Positions 53,867 through 62,374 of a DNA stretch of 64,000 bases are shown here, one piece after another. The notes under the pieces are model-generated. The model made no database searches and was not told where the DNA came from. It saw only the letters and a list, made by a program, of their open reading frames with translations. The DNA is from Cellulophaga baltica (lineage in GTDB: Bacteria; Bacteroidota; Bacteroidia; Flavobacteriales; Flavobacteriaceae), in the NCBI RefSeq assembly GCF_900102165.1, contig NZ_FNBD01000001.1:648882-712881 (forward strand). The letters are read 5' to 3'. A program made the position numbers and the translations under genes. The first letter of the stretch is position 1; the number at the start of each line of letters is the position of its first letter.

Positions 53867-53897
53867 ACAACAAAATAAGATAGCTTCACAACAAAAT
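53867..53897 (+). repeat. Two ACAACAAAAT direct repeats, 21 bp apart, ahead of the RNA B promoter
   Basis: ACAACAAAAT occurs at 53867-53876 and 53888-53897, two helical turns apart. It lies immediately upstream of TTTG (53897-53900), and a related GCAACAAAAT lies at 53531-53540. This spacing fits tandem activator or repressor binding. Confidence 0.4.
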
Positions 53898-53930
53898 TTG
53901 CTCAAAATCTTAGCCTCCTCACTACCTTTA
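53897..53930 (+). promoter_or_regulatory. Candidate promoter for ncRNA B (-33 TTTG, -7 TACCTTTA)
   Basis: TTTG (53897-53900) and TACCTTTA (53923-53930) are separated by 22 bp, close to the Bacteroidota TTTG-N19-21-TAnnTTTG promoter. The -7 box differs at its last base. Direct repeats overlap the -33 box. Confidence 0.4.
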
Positions 53931-53935
53931 CATCA

Positions 53936-54102
53936 TATTTAATAACGGAGTTTTTCCCCAAATTAATGAAGTTATTAAATTAAATTACCCGTGTAACGGT
54001 TCCCCAATCGAAGCACAGAATTAACAATAAGTATAGTTCCAAATCACCAAAGACCTACTTTACAAAGCAAAAAAACGCCCTTCTTACGAAGGGCGTTTTT
54101 TG
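53936..54102 (+). ncRNA. Candidate small RNA B (about 165 nt), related to RNA A
   Basis: TTAATAAC (53939-53946) and GTTATTAA (53971-53978) form an 8-bp perfect stem around GTTTTTCCCCAAATT (53950-53964). TTCCCCAATC (54000-54009) and AGTTCC...CCAAAGAC (54035-54054) follow, then the terminator. From the first block start to the end of the last block is 104 bp in both RNAs. Sequence identity outside these blocks is low, so the relation is a structural hypothesis. No ORF is present. Confidence 0.45.
54071..54100. terminator. Strong bidirectional terminator between ncRNA B and DUF3078 gene
   Basis: AAAAACGCCCTTC (54071-54083) and GAAGGGCGTTTTT (54088-54100) form a perfect 13-bp stem with loop TTAC and T-tracts on both strands. 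It serves the minus-strand DUF3078 gene and any + strand RNA ending here. Confidence 0.85.
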
Positions 54103-54130
54103 TTATAATACGCTTTAAAGAAATACATGT

Positions 54131-55060
54131 TTAGAACGAATAGTTCAAACCAGCCATCCAGTACGTTTGTAATTTATTGTCAACATCATCAAAGCTAGTT
54201 GCTGTTGCAGGATCTTGATTTAACGCATAATTAAGTGCTTCTTGTTTATTGCTTCTTAAACCAAAGTCAAAACCAACTCCGATACCTTTCCATAATGTAT
54301 AACCAAAAGAGTTTGTCCAAGTTACGTTAGACAAATCACTACTCTTGTAGCTTTGAAACATTGATAAGTTAGTCTTAAAGCTTATAGCACCAATTTTTCT
54401 AGTATAATCTGCTACTATTTTAGCACCTAAAGAAGATTCAAAAACAGAATCATCACCTTTACTAAATACAAAATTGTAGTTTAAAGGGTGAATTACCACT
54501 ATTAAATCTTGAATTGGAGTCCATGTAGCACCAATACCTAAGTCTAAGTATCCTGGATCGTTAAAGTTGTTTAAAACCGTAGTTCTATACTCCGCTAACC
54601 CTGAAGCTGCTAAAGTTTTTGTAATGTTACGACCATATAATGACGTAAGTTGAAACACATCTGTAGTCGCTTCAAAGTTATCACTATCAGTGGGGTCATT
54701 CTTATCATCTAATTTTACCCAAGCAAAATTTACGTTTGCAGAGTTTCTCCAGAAGAATTTTTCTTCTTTAAGGTTTGCGAATGCATTAACTGTAAAGCCA
54801 ATGTTTCCTGAGCTATTGTCTGGCGTACCTTGTGCGTACCAGTTGCTAAAGCTAGAAATACTACCACCGATAGTACCAAAAGCACCAATTTTCCAACCTG
54901 GCATGGCATCAATTTGAGCTTGAAGCGCATCTACTTTACCTTGAAGGGCAGCAATAGAATCTTTTTTTGGAGCTTGTTCTGCTTTAAGCTCTTCAACAGT
55001 TTGCGAAAAACCTGCTGTGATTGCAAAACTTGCAACCAATGTGAATACTAATTTTTTCAT
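54131..55060 (-). CDS. DUF3078 outer-membrane-like beta-barrel protein
   Basis: 309 residues. A signal peptide (residues 1-19, ending TAGFSQ) is followed by a short helical region (VEELKAEQAPKKDSIAALQ). Alternating beta strands then run to the end (YWMAGLNYSF, with a C-terminal aromatic typical of outer-membrane barrels). The DUF3078 pattern includes GTIGGSISSFSNWYAQGTPD and GYLDLGIGATWTPI. Function unknown. It lies after DUF2480 in the same direction, but a -7 element at 55094-55101 suggests its own promoter. Confidence 0.88.
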   Translation of the reverse strand: MKKLVFTLVASFAITAGFSQTVEELKAEQAPKKDSIAALQGKVDALQAQIDAMPGWKIGAFGTIGGSISSFSNWYAQGTPDNSSGNIGFTVNAFANLKEEKFFWRNSANVNFAWVKLDDKNDPTDSDNFEATTDVFQLTSLYGRNITKTLAASGLAEYRTTVLNNFNDPGYLDLGIGATWTPIQDLIVVIHPLNYNFVFSKGDDSVFESSLGAKIVADYTRKIGAISFKTNLSMFQSYKSSDLSNVTWTNSFGYTLWKGIGVGFDFGLRSNKQEALNYALNQDPATATSFDDVDNKLQTYWMAGLNYSF

Positions 55061-55093
55061 AATTTAATGTTTAGTGTTTAAAATTTTGAAGCG

Positions 55094-55101
55094 CAAATTT
55101 A
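55094..55101 (-). promoter_or_regulatory. Candidate -7 promoter element for the DUF3078 gene
   Basis: On the minus strand it reads TAAATTTG, matching TAnnTTTG, about 34 bp upstream of the ATG at 55060. Confidence 0.45.
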
Positions 55102-55133
55102 CTAATAGAATCGATAAATCAGCGCTCAAACAC

Positions 55134-55637
55134 CTATTTTCTTTTAAATAATGGCACAGAAGAGCAGGCCTCACCATACATTATACTCCTTGCAACCGTC
55201 TGTATTTTCGCAGTTGCTTGCAAGTATGCATTGGCAGGAACAGGTTTTTTACTACATCCTTTTATAATCACCGGAAGGTCTTTAAAAGGTGTAACATCTA
55301 TATGCTCTATAATGGTTTGATAGAGGGAAGTTTCTAAATCTTCTAAACTACCTACCACCACCTTTTTAGCAAAAGGCTGAAGTCTCGTGGTAATAAGCAT
55401 ATAAGCCCAGCCAGGAATAATAGCGTCTGTTGAGCAGGTTAGTGCTACGAACACATCTTGATATTGGCTCCAATCATGCTGTTCTATTGCTGCCCTAAAA
55501 TCTTTCTCACGAAGAATAAAACCTTCGTAAAGCCAATCTTTAATATCTAAAAGTACGCGCTCCCCTTTTGGGTAGAAATCTTCTAAATCAAAAGTTACAA
55601 GCTTACTCTCAGAAACCTTATTTATTATTTCATCCAT
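55134..55637 (-). CDS. DUF2480 protein, SUF-cluster associated
   Basis: 167 residues with a mixed alpha/beta look (KLVTFDLEDFYPKGERVLLDI, DVFVALTCSTDAIIPGWAYM). A C-terminal ARSIMYGEACSSVPLFKRK contains two Cys-like/Ser positions. The DUF2480 family is common downstream of SUF genes in Bacteroidota. No reaction is known. It is the last gene of the sufS-sufE-DUF59 group (57-bp gap) and is probably involved in Fe-S assembly by context. Confidence 0.85.
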   Translation of the reverse strand: MDEIINKVSESKLVTFDLEDFYPKGERVLLDIKDWLYEGFILREKDFRAAIEQHDWSQYQDVFVALTCSTDAIIPGWAYMLITTRLQPFAKKVVVGSLEDLETSLYQTIIEHIDVTPFKDLPVIIKGCSKKPVPANAYLQATAKIQTVARSIMYGEACSSVPLFKRK

Positions 55638-55693
55638 AAAACTGAATTTAATACCATCAAAAGTGAAAAAAAAGAATTAAATGCTTCGTAATA

Positions 55694-56023
55694 CTAAAGC
55701 ATTCCTAATTCTAATTTAGCTTCTTCACTCATTAATTCTTGTGTCCATGGTGGATCAAAAGTAATTTCTACCTCTGCATCTTTAACAGCATCTAAAGATT
55801 TTACCTTCTCTTCTACCTCTGCAGGCAATGATTCTGCCACAGGGCAGTTTGGAGAGGTTAAGGTCATTAGAATCTTAACTTCATTGTCTTCATTTACAAA
55901 AACATCGTATATTAAACCCAATTCGTAAATGTCTACTGGTATTTCAGGATCATAGATTGTTTTTAACACAACGACTATTTGTTCTCCTAATTCTGCTGTA
56001 TCTATTGTTGCTTCTTCGCTCAT
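55694..56023 (-). CDS. DUF59/MIP18 family Fe-S assembly protein (SufT-like)
   Basis: 109 residues of the DUF59 fold: KTIYDPEIPVDIYELGLIYD, then MTLTSPNCPVAESLPAEVE with the conserved Cys, and VEITFDPPWTQELMSEEAK. Members such as SufT and MIP18 help deliver iron-sulfur clusters. It lies between sufE and DUF2480 in the second suf transcription unit. It is 24 bp after sufE and is expected to be cytosolic. Confidence 0.92.
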   Translation of the reverse strand: MSEEATIDTAELGEQIVVVLKTIYDPEIPVDIYELGLIYDVFVNEDNEVKILMTLTSPNCPVAESLPAEVEEKVKSLDAVKDAEVEITFDPPWTQELMSEEAKLELGML

Positions 56024-56047
56024 CTTTAAAATTTTAAGGTTTTATAA

Positions 56048-56470
56048 TTAACCTACTTGCGTTTGATACGCAATTGCGTATAATTTTATTTGTTTTATCA
56101 TGCTTACTAATCCATTGGCTCTCGTAGGGGACAAATGCTCTTTCAACCCTATTTCGTCAATAAATGCAGTATCTGCGTCGATAATATCTTTAGGCTTTTG
56201 GTTGCTAAATGCTCGGATTAGAATAGCAATAATCCCTTTGGTTATAATAGCATCACTATCTGCCGTAAAAACTAGTTTATCGTCCTCTAAATCTGCGTGA
56301 ACCCAAACTTTACTTTGACATCCTTTGATAATATTATCCTCTGTTTTGTATTGTGATTCAATCAAGGGTAAAGATTTCCCTAAATCTATCATATACTCAT
56401 AACGTTGCATCCAATCATCAAACATTGAAAACTCATCTACGATATCGTCTTGTATTTCTTTAATGCTCAT
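56048..56470 (-). CDS. sufE: Cysteine desulfuration protein SufE
   Basis: 140 residues. SufE takes persulfide sulfur from SufS and passes it to SufB. The acceptor Cys is in IIKGCQSKVWV. The Fe-S SufE/NifU-like fold continues with KGIIAILIRAFSNQKPKDI and DEIGLKEHLSPTRANGL. It follows sufS with 121 bp containing a small CCCT-N4-AGGGTAG element, and is followed 24 bp later by the DUF59 gene. Confidence 0.93.
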   Translation of the reverse strand: MSIKEIQDDIVDEFSMFDDWMQRYEYMIDLGKSLPLIESQYKTEDNIIKGCQSKVWVHADLEDDKLVFTADSDAIITKGIIAILIRAFSNQKPKDIIDADTAFIDEIGLKEHLSPTRANGLVSMIKQIKLYAIAYQTQVG

Positions 56471-56493
56471 GTTTTAATATTTAATTTGCCTTA

Positions 56494-56508
56494 CCCTGAA
56501 AAGGGTAG
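56494..56508. promoter_or_regulatory. Inverted element CCCT-N4-AGGGTAG upstream of sufE
   Basis: CCCTGAAAAGGGTAG lies 23 bp upstream of the sufE start (minus strand), in the sufS-sufE spacer. It has the same pattern as the element at 46136-46150. Confidence 0.35.
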
Positions 56509-56591
56509 CTTAAACTATTGTACAAAAATACAATAAGTATTCATTGGTTTCAGTTGCTTAATAAAATGATTAAAGTATTGCTACAAGCGCA

Positions 56592-57806
56592 CTACTCCAA
56601 CATAGATTTCGCTTTTTTAACGGCTGCAACCAAAACATCAACCTCTTCTTTGGTGTTATAAAAACTAAAGCTGGCTCTCACAGTGCCAGGTATTTTATAG
56701 AAGTCCATAATTGGCTGTGCACAATGATGCCCTGTACGAACTGCAACCCCTAATTTATCTAATATTGAGCCTATATCATAAGGGTGTATTTCCCCTACAT
56801 TAAAAGAGATCACCGCTGTTTTTTCTTTGGCAATACCATAGATTTTTAATCCGTCAATCGCTAACAATTCTTCTGTAGCATATTCTAAAAGCTCATGCTC
56901 ATAAGCGGCTATTTCGTCAAAACCAATGGCATTCATATAATCTAAGCCTGCTCCCATTGCAATACCTCCACAGATATTAGGAGTGCCTGCCTCAAACTTA
57001 TGCGGAAGATCTGCATAGGTTGTTTTTTCAAAAGTTACCTCAGCAATCATTTCCCCACCTCCTTGGTATGGTGGTAATTTATTCAGCCACTCTTCTTTTC
57101 CGTACAATACTCCTGCGCCCGTTGGTCCACAAATCTTATGAGCAGAAACCGTATAAAAATCTGCATTTAATGCCTGTACATCTGCTTTAATATGTGGTGC
57201 CGCTTGCGCCCCATCTATAAGCACCGCTGCACCCACTTTATGTGCTGCATCAATAATTTCTTTTATAGGATTTACGGTTCCCAAAGCGTTAGAAACGTGG
57301 TTACAGAATATTAGCTTTGTTTTATCTGATAATAACTCATGATAAGCACTCAAAATAAGTTCGCCATCCAAGTTCATAGGAATCACTCTTAAAATGGCCC
57401 CAGTACGCTCACACAACATTTGCCAAGGCACAATATTAGAATGATGTTCCATAGCAGAAACAATAATTTCGTCTCCCTTTTTTATTAGCGATGAAAAACC
57501 ATTAGCTACAATATTAATACTATGGGTGGTTCCTGAAGTAAAGATAACCTCATATGATTTTGCCGCATTAAAATGCTTTTGAATCTTTATTCTTGCTTGC
57601 TCATATTTATCTGTCGCTTCCTGAGATAAAGCGTGAACACCACGGTGAATATTTGCATTATAGTTGCTGTAATAATCTACAATCACATCAATCACCTGTT
57701 GCGGTGTCTGTGATGTTGCTGCATTATCAAGATAAACCAAGGGTTTTCCATTAACTTCCCGTTTTAAAATTGGAAAATCTTTACGAATTTTAGTAACGTC
57801 TATCAT
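56592..57806 (-). CDS. sufS: Cysteine desulfurase SufS
   Basis: 404 residues. The PLP-dependent class-V aminotransferase fold has the PLP lysine in TVSAHKICGPTGAG. The catalytic Cys is in VRTGHHCAQPIMDF, the short loop typical of the SufS (type II) group. It mobilises sulfur from cysteine as a persulfide for SufE/SufB. An independent -7 element lies at 57825-57832, since an outer-membrane gene and terminators separate it from sufD. Confidence 0.96.
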   Translation of the reverse strand: MIDVTKIRKDFPILKREVNGKPLVYLDNAATSQTPQQVIDVIVDYYSNYNANIHRGVHALSQEATDKYEQARIKIQKHFNAAKSYEVIFTSGTTHSINIVANGFSSLIKKGDEIIVSAMEHHSNIVPWQMLCERTGAILRVIPMNLDGELILSAYHELLSDKTKLIFCNHVSNALGTVNPIKEIIDAAHKVGAAVLIDGAQAAPHIKADVQALNADFYTVSAHKICGPTGAGVLYGKEEWLNKLPPYQGGGEMIAEVTFEKTTYADLPHKFEAGTPNICGGIAMGAGLDYMNAIGFDEIAAYEHELLEYATEELLAIDGLKIYGIAKEKTAVISFNVGEIHPYDIGSILDKLGVAVRTGHHCAQPIMDFYKIPGTVRASFSFYNTKEEVDVLVAAVKKAKSMLE

Positions 57807-57824
57807 AGCTCAAATAATTGAATA

Positions 57825-57832
57825 CAAAGATA
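57825..57832 (-). promoter_or_regulatory. Candidate -7 promoter element for sufS-sufE-DUF59-DUF2480
   Basis: On the minus strand TATCTTTG matches TAnnTTTG, 19 bp upstream of the sufS ATG. It supports a second suf transcript starting here, downstream of the terminator at 57891. Confidence 0.5.
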
Positions 57833-57890
57833 CCGACTAAAGCTTAGATAACATTAAAAATTGACTGGTTTCTAAGGAATATGGCCACAA

Positions 57891-57923
57891 AAAAAGGCTC
57901 GAGGATATACCTTGAGCCTTTTT
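57891..57923. terminator. Strong terminator between outer-membrane gene and sufS
   Basis: AAAAAGGCTC (57891-57900) and GAGCCTTTTT (57914-57923) extend into an inner stem (GAGG/CCTT) around ATATA. This gives 14 pairs with one wobble and T-tracts on both strands. It ends the outer-membrane gene (ends 57945) before sufS. Confidence 0.8.
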
Positions 57924-57944
57924 AAATTATTGTATTGATTGTGG

Positions 57945-58517
57945 TTAAAACCTAAAACCTACACCTAATTTTAAGGTACTAAATTCATTTATTTTATATT
58001 CTTTAGCATCTTCAAGAAAAATAACATCATATTGAATTTGAGCGAAAAATGATTTCGTAATGTCATAGCTAGTACCTAGTACAAAATTGAAGCCCTTATT
58101 GTCAACATCATAATCAAAATCACCAAAATTACTACTAGTACCCTCAATCTTGGAATTTACAAAAGAATAGCCAAGTCCGACACTAGGCCTAAGTTTTTCA
58201 AGCCCCGGAATACTTACCTCTCCGAAAATCTTAGGTTGTATAAAATAATTTTTAGTTTTAGAGGGGCTTCCAAAGGCATTATCTTCATCGTTTTCTGTAA
58301 ATAGGCTACCATTAATACCCACGCCTATTTTTACTATTTGTAAATCAAGAAAACGATACTTTAAACCTATATCCAAAATACCATCACTAAGAAATCCATC
58401 ATTCAGGGACGTTGGATAACTAGCCTCCACACTAAATTTTTGATCAGAATCATCTTGGGCGGTTAATGAAATTGAAACCAATGCAAACGAAATTAGTAGT
58501 AATAATTTTTGTTTCAT
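57945..58517 (-). CDS. Small outer-membrane beta-barrel protein inside the suf cluster
   Basis: 190 residues with a signal peptide (ending ISLTAQ) and about eight beta strands of alternating hydrophobic residues, ending TLKLGVGFRF with the terminal Phe of outer-membrane barrels. It resembles OmpW/OmpX-type or PorT-like small barrels; no family is assigned. It sits between sufD and sufS, with a terminator on each side, so it is a separate transcription unit. Confidence 0.8.
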   Translation of the reverse strand: MKQKLLLLISFALVSISLTAQDDSDQKFSVEASYPTSLNDGFLSDGILDIGLKYRFLDLQIVKIGVGINGSLFTENDEDNAFGSPSKTKNYFIQPKIFGEVSIPGLEKLRPSVGLGYSFVNSKIEGTSSNFGDFDYDVDNKGFNFVLGTSYDITKSFFAQIQYDVIFLEDAKEYKINEFSTLKLGVGFRF

Positions 58518-58621
58518 GTTTTTTGTATTTAAGTTGTTTTTATAGTTCCCAAATTTGGATAATAAAACAACATAAATAGACTATATGCGCTATAAAAAAT
58601 TGTTAATTGGCTAATTTTAAG

Positions 58622-58657
58622 AAAAAAGCCTCGCATCTTAAAAATAAGATACGAGGC
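58622..58657 (-). terminator. Terminator of the sufABCD unit
   Basis: GCCTCGCATCTT (58628-58639) and AAGATACGAGGC (58646-58657) form a 12-pair stem with one mismatch and a 6-base loop. On the minus strand it is followed by TTTTTTC (58622-58627), downstream of the sufD stop. Confidence 0.8.
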
Positions 58658-58684
58658 CTATAACGTATTATCTACTAAATCTAA

Positions 58685-60001
58685 TTACAAATCAAATCCA
58701 AGATTAACTCCCAATTTGTTGGCAATTAGTTTATTAATTCTTGTTTTAAGCTCTGGAATGCGAACGCTTTCTAAAACATTATTTGCGAACGCATACATTA
58801 ATAAAGCCCTAGCCTCCTTTTTAGGAATACCACGAGACTGTAAGTAAAATAATGCATCTTCATCTAACTGACCAATAGTACAGCCATGAGAACACTTAAC
58901 ATCATCTGCAAATATCTCTAGTTGCGGTTTTGTATTGATAGAGGCCTTATCACTAATCAAAATATTGTTATTTTGCTGAAAAGCATTGGTTTTTTGAGCC
59001 AATTTTTCTACGATGATTTTACCGTTAAAAACTCCCGTAGAACTGTCTCCATAAATACCTTTATAATCTTGGTGACTTTCACAGTTTGGCTCTATGTGAT
59101 GTACCAACGTATGGTGATCTACATGTTGTTTATCTCCTAAAATAGTAACCCCTTTCATGGTAGAATCTAAATATTCACCATTTTGATAAAAGTTAAGATT
59201 ATTTCTAGTCAACTTTCCACCAAAGCTAAACGTATGAAATTTCACATCACTCTTATCTTTTTGATCTACATAGGTGTTATCAATCAATGAGGCATTTGCT
59301 GCATCATTTTGAACCTTGTAATAATCAACAATAGAACTTTTAGCTGCAAATATTTCTGTAACACAATTGGTTAAAACTTCGTTTGAAGTTAAACTCTGGT
59401 GACGCTCAATAATTTGAACCTCAGCATTTTCTTCTACGATAATTAAGTTACGTGGTTGCAACATTAAAGAAGCTTCAGTACCGGTTGCAAAATGCACAAT
59501 CTCAATGGGCTTCTTCGGCATTTTATTCTTAGGAATATATATGTACGCCCCTTCTTTACTAAATGCTGTATTTAAGGTAGTAAGTGATTCATCTTTAGAA
59601 GCCACTTTATTAAAATACACATCAATAATTTGCTTGTACATTGGCTTATTTAAAGCAGAACTCATTAAGCAAATATCGACACCGTCATGGGTAGTTTCCG
59701 ATAAATTTGAGCTAAAAATACCATCAATAAAAACAATTTTATAGGTATCAATTTCATTGATAAAGTACTTTTTTACTTCTTTGTATTCAAGCGCATTTAA
59801 TTCTTTAGGAAAAATACTGAAATCTACTTTCTGTAAACTATTTAAAGAAGTGTATTTCCAAGCTTCTTCTTTTTTAGAAGGGAAGCCTTTTATCTCGAAA
59901 TTCTTCATAGCTTCCATACGCACTTCATGAACAGGATGATCTACATCAACATTGTTCTCAAAGGCCATGAATGAAGAAATTAATTTATCTTTTAAATCCA
60001 T
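58685..60001 (-). CDS. sufD: Fe-S cluster assembly scaffold protein SufD
   Basis: 438 residues, full length. It shares the right-handed beta-helix core with SufB. Features are SFSFGGKLTRNNLNFY-like strands, the His/Cys region DVKCSHGCTIGQLDEDALFYLQSRGI (part quoted: KCSHGCTIGQLDEDALFYLQ) and the C-terminal ALLMYAFANNVLESV. SufD forms a SufBC2D complex, helping iron entry and cluster assembly. It is the last gene of sufABCD (75 bp after sufC) before a terminator. Confidence 0.95.
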   Translation of the reverse strand: MDLKDKLISSFMAFENNVDVDHPVHEVRMEAMKNFEIKGFPSKKEEAWKYTSLNSLQKVDFSIFPKELNALEYKEVKKYFINEIDTYKIVFIDGIFSSNLSETTHDGVDICLMSSALNKPMYKQIIDVYFNKVASKDESLTTLNTAFSKEGAYIYIPKNKMPKKPIEIVHFATGTEASLMLQPRNLIIVEENAEVQIIERHQSLTSNEVLTNCVTEIFAAKSSIVDYYKVQNDAANASLIDNTYVDQKDKSDVKFHTFSFGGKLTRNNLNFYQNGEYLDSTMKGVTILGDKQHVDHHTLVHHIEPNCESHQDYKGIYGDSSTGVFNGKIIVEKLAQKTNAFQQNNNILISDKASINTKPQLEIFADDVKCSHGCTIGQLDEDALFYLQSRGIPKKEARALLMYAFANNVLESVRIPELKTRINKLIANKLGVNLGFDL

Positions 60002-60076
60002 TATTATAAGTATTAAGTATGGAGTATTAGGGTAATAAATGATAAGGACATTTACTAGGTAATACTATTTACTTCT

Positions 60077-60829
60077 TTAAACTACAGCTTCATTTTTAAT
60101 CCAATCGTATCCTTTTTCTTCCAATTCTAGCGCTAATTCTTTACCACCAGATTTTACAATTTTTCCATTGTGTAAAACATGAACAAAATCAGGAACGATA
60201 TAATCTAACAAACGTTGGTAGTGTGTAATTAAAATTACAGCGTTGTCTTTACTCTTTAATTTATTCACCCCATTTGCTACAATACGTAATGCATCAATAT
60301 CCAAACCAGAATCAGTCTCATCTAAGATGGCTAATTTTGGCTCTAACATTGCCATTTGAAAAATTTCATTACGTTTTTTCTCTCCACCAGAAAAACCTTG
60401 ATTTAGCGAACGAGATAAAAACTTACGGTCTATTTCTAGCATTTCAGATTTCTCACGAATTAATTTCAGCATATCTTTTGCTGGCATATCTTCTAATCCT
60501 CTTGCCTTACGCCCTTCATTAATAGCTGTTTTCATGAAGTTAGTTACAGATACTCCAGGAATTTCTACAGGATATTGAAAAGAAAGAAAAATACCTTTAT
60601 GAGACCTTTCTTCTGGAGAAACATCTTCTAAATCTTCTCCTTGTAATATAACTTGACCTTCAGTAACATCAAACTCTTCTTTCCCTGCAATTACAGAAGA
60701 TAAGGTGCTCTTACCAGAACCGTTAGGCCCCATAATTGCATGAACTTCTCCTGCTTTAACTTCTAAGTTAATTCCTTTTAAGATTTCTTTACCTTCTACA
60801 CTTGCATGTAGGTTTTTTATTTGTAACAT
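60077..60829 (-). CDS. sufC: Fe-S assembly ATPase SufC
   Basis: 250 residues. Walker A is GPNGSGKST, the ABC signature FSGGEKKRNE (the SufC-specific form) and Walker B LAILDETDSGLD, followed by VILITHYQRLLDYI. It is a soluble ABC-type ATPase that drives shape changes of SufB and SufD in the SufBC2D complex. The gene lies 37 bp after sufB and before sufD. Confidence 0.96.
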   Translation of the reverse strand: MLQIKNLHASVEGKEILKGINLEVKAGEVHAIMGPNGSGKSTLSSVIAGKEEFDVTEGQVILQGEDLEDVSPEERSHKGIFLSFQYPVEIPGVSVTNFMKTAINEGRKARGLEDMPAKDMLKLIREKSEMLEIDRKFLSRSLNQGFSGGEKKRNEIFQMAMLEPKLAILDETDSGLDIDALRIVANGVNKLKSKDNAVILITHYQRLLDYIVPDFVHVLHNGKIVKSGGKELALELEEKGYDWIKNEAVV

Positions 60830-60866
60830 CCTGATTGTGATTTAATATCTTTTCCTAATTATTTTT

Positions 60867-62312
60867 TTATCCTACTGAACCTTCTAAACTAATTTCCAAT
60901 AATTTCTGTGCTTCAACAGCAAACTCCATTGGTAGTTTATTTAAGACCTCTTTACTAAAACCATTTACGATTAACGCAATAGCCTTTTCTGTAGGAATAC
61001 CTCTTTGATTGCAATAGAAGATCTGATCTTCACCAATTTTACTAGTGGTAGCTTCATGTTCTATTTGCGCCGTTTTGTTTTTAGCTTCAATGTATGGGAA
61101 CGTATGTGCACCACATTCATTACCCATCAATAGTGAATCACACTGCGAGAAGTTACGCGCATTGTCTGCTCTACTATTAATTTGAACTAAACCACGATAG
61201 CTATTTTGAGATTTACCCGCTGAAATACCTTTAGAAATAATAGTACTTCTTGTGTTCTTCCCTAAGTGAATCATTTTTGTACCCGTATCTGCCTGTTGGT
61301 AGTTATTGGTAACGGCTATAGAATAAAACTCTCCTATAGAATTATCTCCTTTTAAAATACAAGAAGGATATTTCCATGTTACGGCAGAACCCGTTTCTAC
61401 TTGCGTCCAAGAAACCTTTGCATTTTTCTCACACAACGCTCTTTTAGTCACGAAGTTGTACACCCCACCTTTGCCTTCTTTATTTCCAGGGAACCAGTTT
61501 TGTACGGTAGAATATTTAATTTCAGCGTCATCTAAAGCAATAAGCTCTACAACTGCTGCATGCAATTGGTTTTCATCACGAGATGGCGCCGTACAACCTT
61601 CTAGGTATGATACATAACTACCTTCATCTGCAATGACTAAAGTTCTTTCGAACTGACCCGTACCTGCTTGATTAATTCTAAAATAAGTGGATAATTCCAT
61701 TGGGCAACGAACACCCTTCGGAATGTAACAAAAACTACCATCTGTAAAAACAGCAGAATTTAATGCCGCATAAAAGTTATCTGTTGTGGGAACAATAGAA
61801 CCCATATATTTTTTCACCAATTCTGGATGCTCTTGAATAGCTTCTGATATTGGCATGAAAATAATTCCTTTTTCTCCTAAGGTCTTTTTAAACGTAGTAG
61901 CTACAGAAACAGAATCTACAACAATATCTACTGCAACATTTTGAAGCTTCTTTTGCTCATCTACAGAAATCCCTAGTTTTTTGTACATCTCCAATAATTC
62001 AGGATCTACATCATCAAGAGATTTGTTAGGATCATTTTTTTTAGGAGCAGAATAATACGATATAGCTTGGAAATCTGGCTTCGTATAATGAACATTTGCC
62101 CATTCTGGTTCTTCCATTTTTTCCCAAACACGATATGCTTCAATACGCCAATCAGTCATCCATTCTGGTTCGTTCTTCTTTTTAGAAATAGCACGAACAA
62201 TATCTTCATTTAATCCGATTGGGAATGTATCTGACTCTATATCTGTATAAAAACCGTATTCATATTCTTTGGTTTCTAATTCTTTTTTTAGCTCTTCTTC
62301 TGTATATGCCAT
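60867..62312 (-). CDS. sufB: Fe-S cluster assembly scaffold SufB
   Basis: 481 residues, typical of SufB. Recognisable elements are [40 protein letters not shown], and the cluster-site region [24 protein letters not shown] (part quoted, e.g. [20 protein letters not shown]). The conserved Cys and His residues are needed for sulfur acceptance and cluster binding. It acts with SufC and SufD. The gene follows sufA with a 62-bp spacer holding a small palindrome. Confidence 0.96.
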   Translation of the reverse strand: MAYTEEELKKELETKEYEYGFYTDIESDTFPIGLNEDIVRAISKKKNEPEWMTDWRIEAYRVWEKMEEPEWANVHYTKPDFQAISYYSAPKKNDPNKSLDDVDPELLEMYKKLGISVDEQKKLQNVAVDIVVDSVSVATTFKKTLGEKGIIFMPISEAIQEHPELVKKYMGSIVPTTDNFYAALNSAVFTDGSFCYIPKGVRCPMELSTYFRINQAGTGQFERTLVIADEGSYVSYLEGCTAPSRDENQLHAAVVELIALDDAEIKYSTVQNWFPGNKEGKGGVYNFVTKRALCEKNAKVSWTQVETGSAVTWKYPSCILKGDNSIGEFYSIAVTNNYQQADTGTKMIHLGKNTRSTIISKGISAGKSQNSYRGLVQINSRADNARNFSQCDSLLMGNECGAHTFPYIEAKNKTAQIEHEATTSKIGEDQIFYCNQRGIPTEKAIALIVNGFSKEVLNKLPMEFAVEAQKLLEISLEGSVG

Positions 62313-62325
62313 AAGCCCATTTTAC

Positions 62326-62339
62326 TTCCCCAAGGGGAA
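62326..62339. promoter_or_regulatory. GC-rich palindrome between sufA and sufB
   Basis: TTCCCCAAGGGGAA is a perfect inverted repeat 14 bp ahead of the sufB start codon on the minus strand. It overlaps the Shine-Dalgarno zone, so it could be a translational or transcriptional control site. Confidence 0.35.
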
Positions 62340-62374
62340 ATTTAATTTTCTATTCTATCTATTCTACACTTAGT

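Larger units (their letters stand above)
53460..54130. other. 671-bp region without protein genes, holding tandem ncRNA candidates
   Basis: No frame longer than a few tens of codons that looks like protein is present. The region has two -7-like elements (53586, 53923), two strong terminators (53732-53772, 54071-54100) and three copies of a CAACAAAAT box (53531-53540, 53867-53876, 53888-53897). The first 125 bp show small inverted repeats such as TTCATA/TATGAA and GGTAT/ATACC downstream of hflX. Confidence 0.6.
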
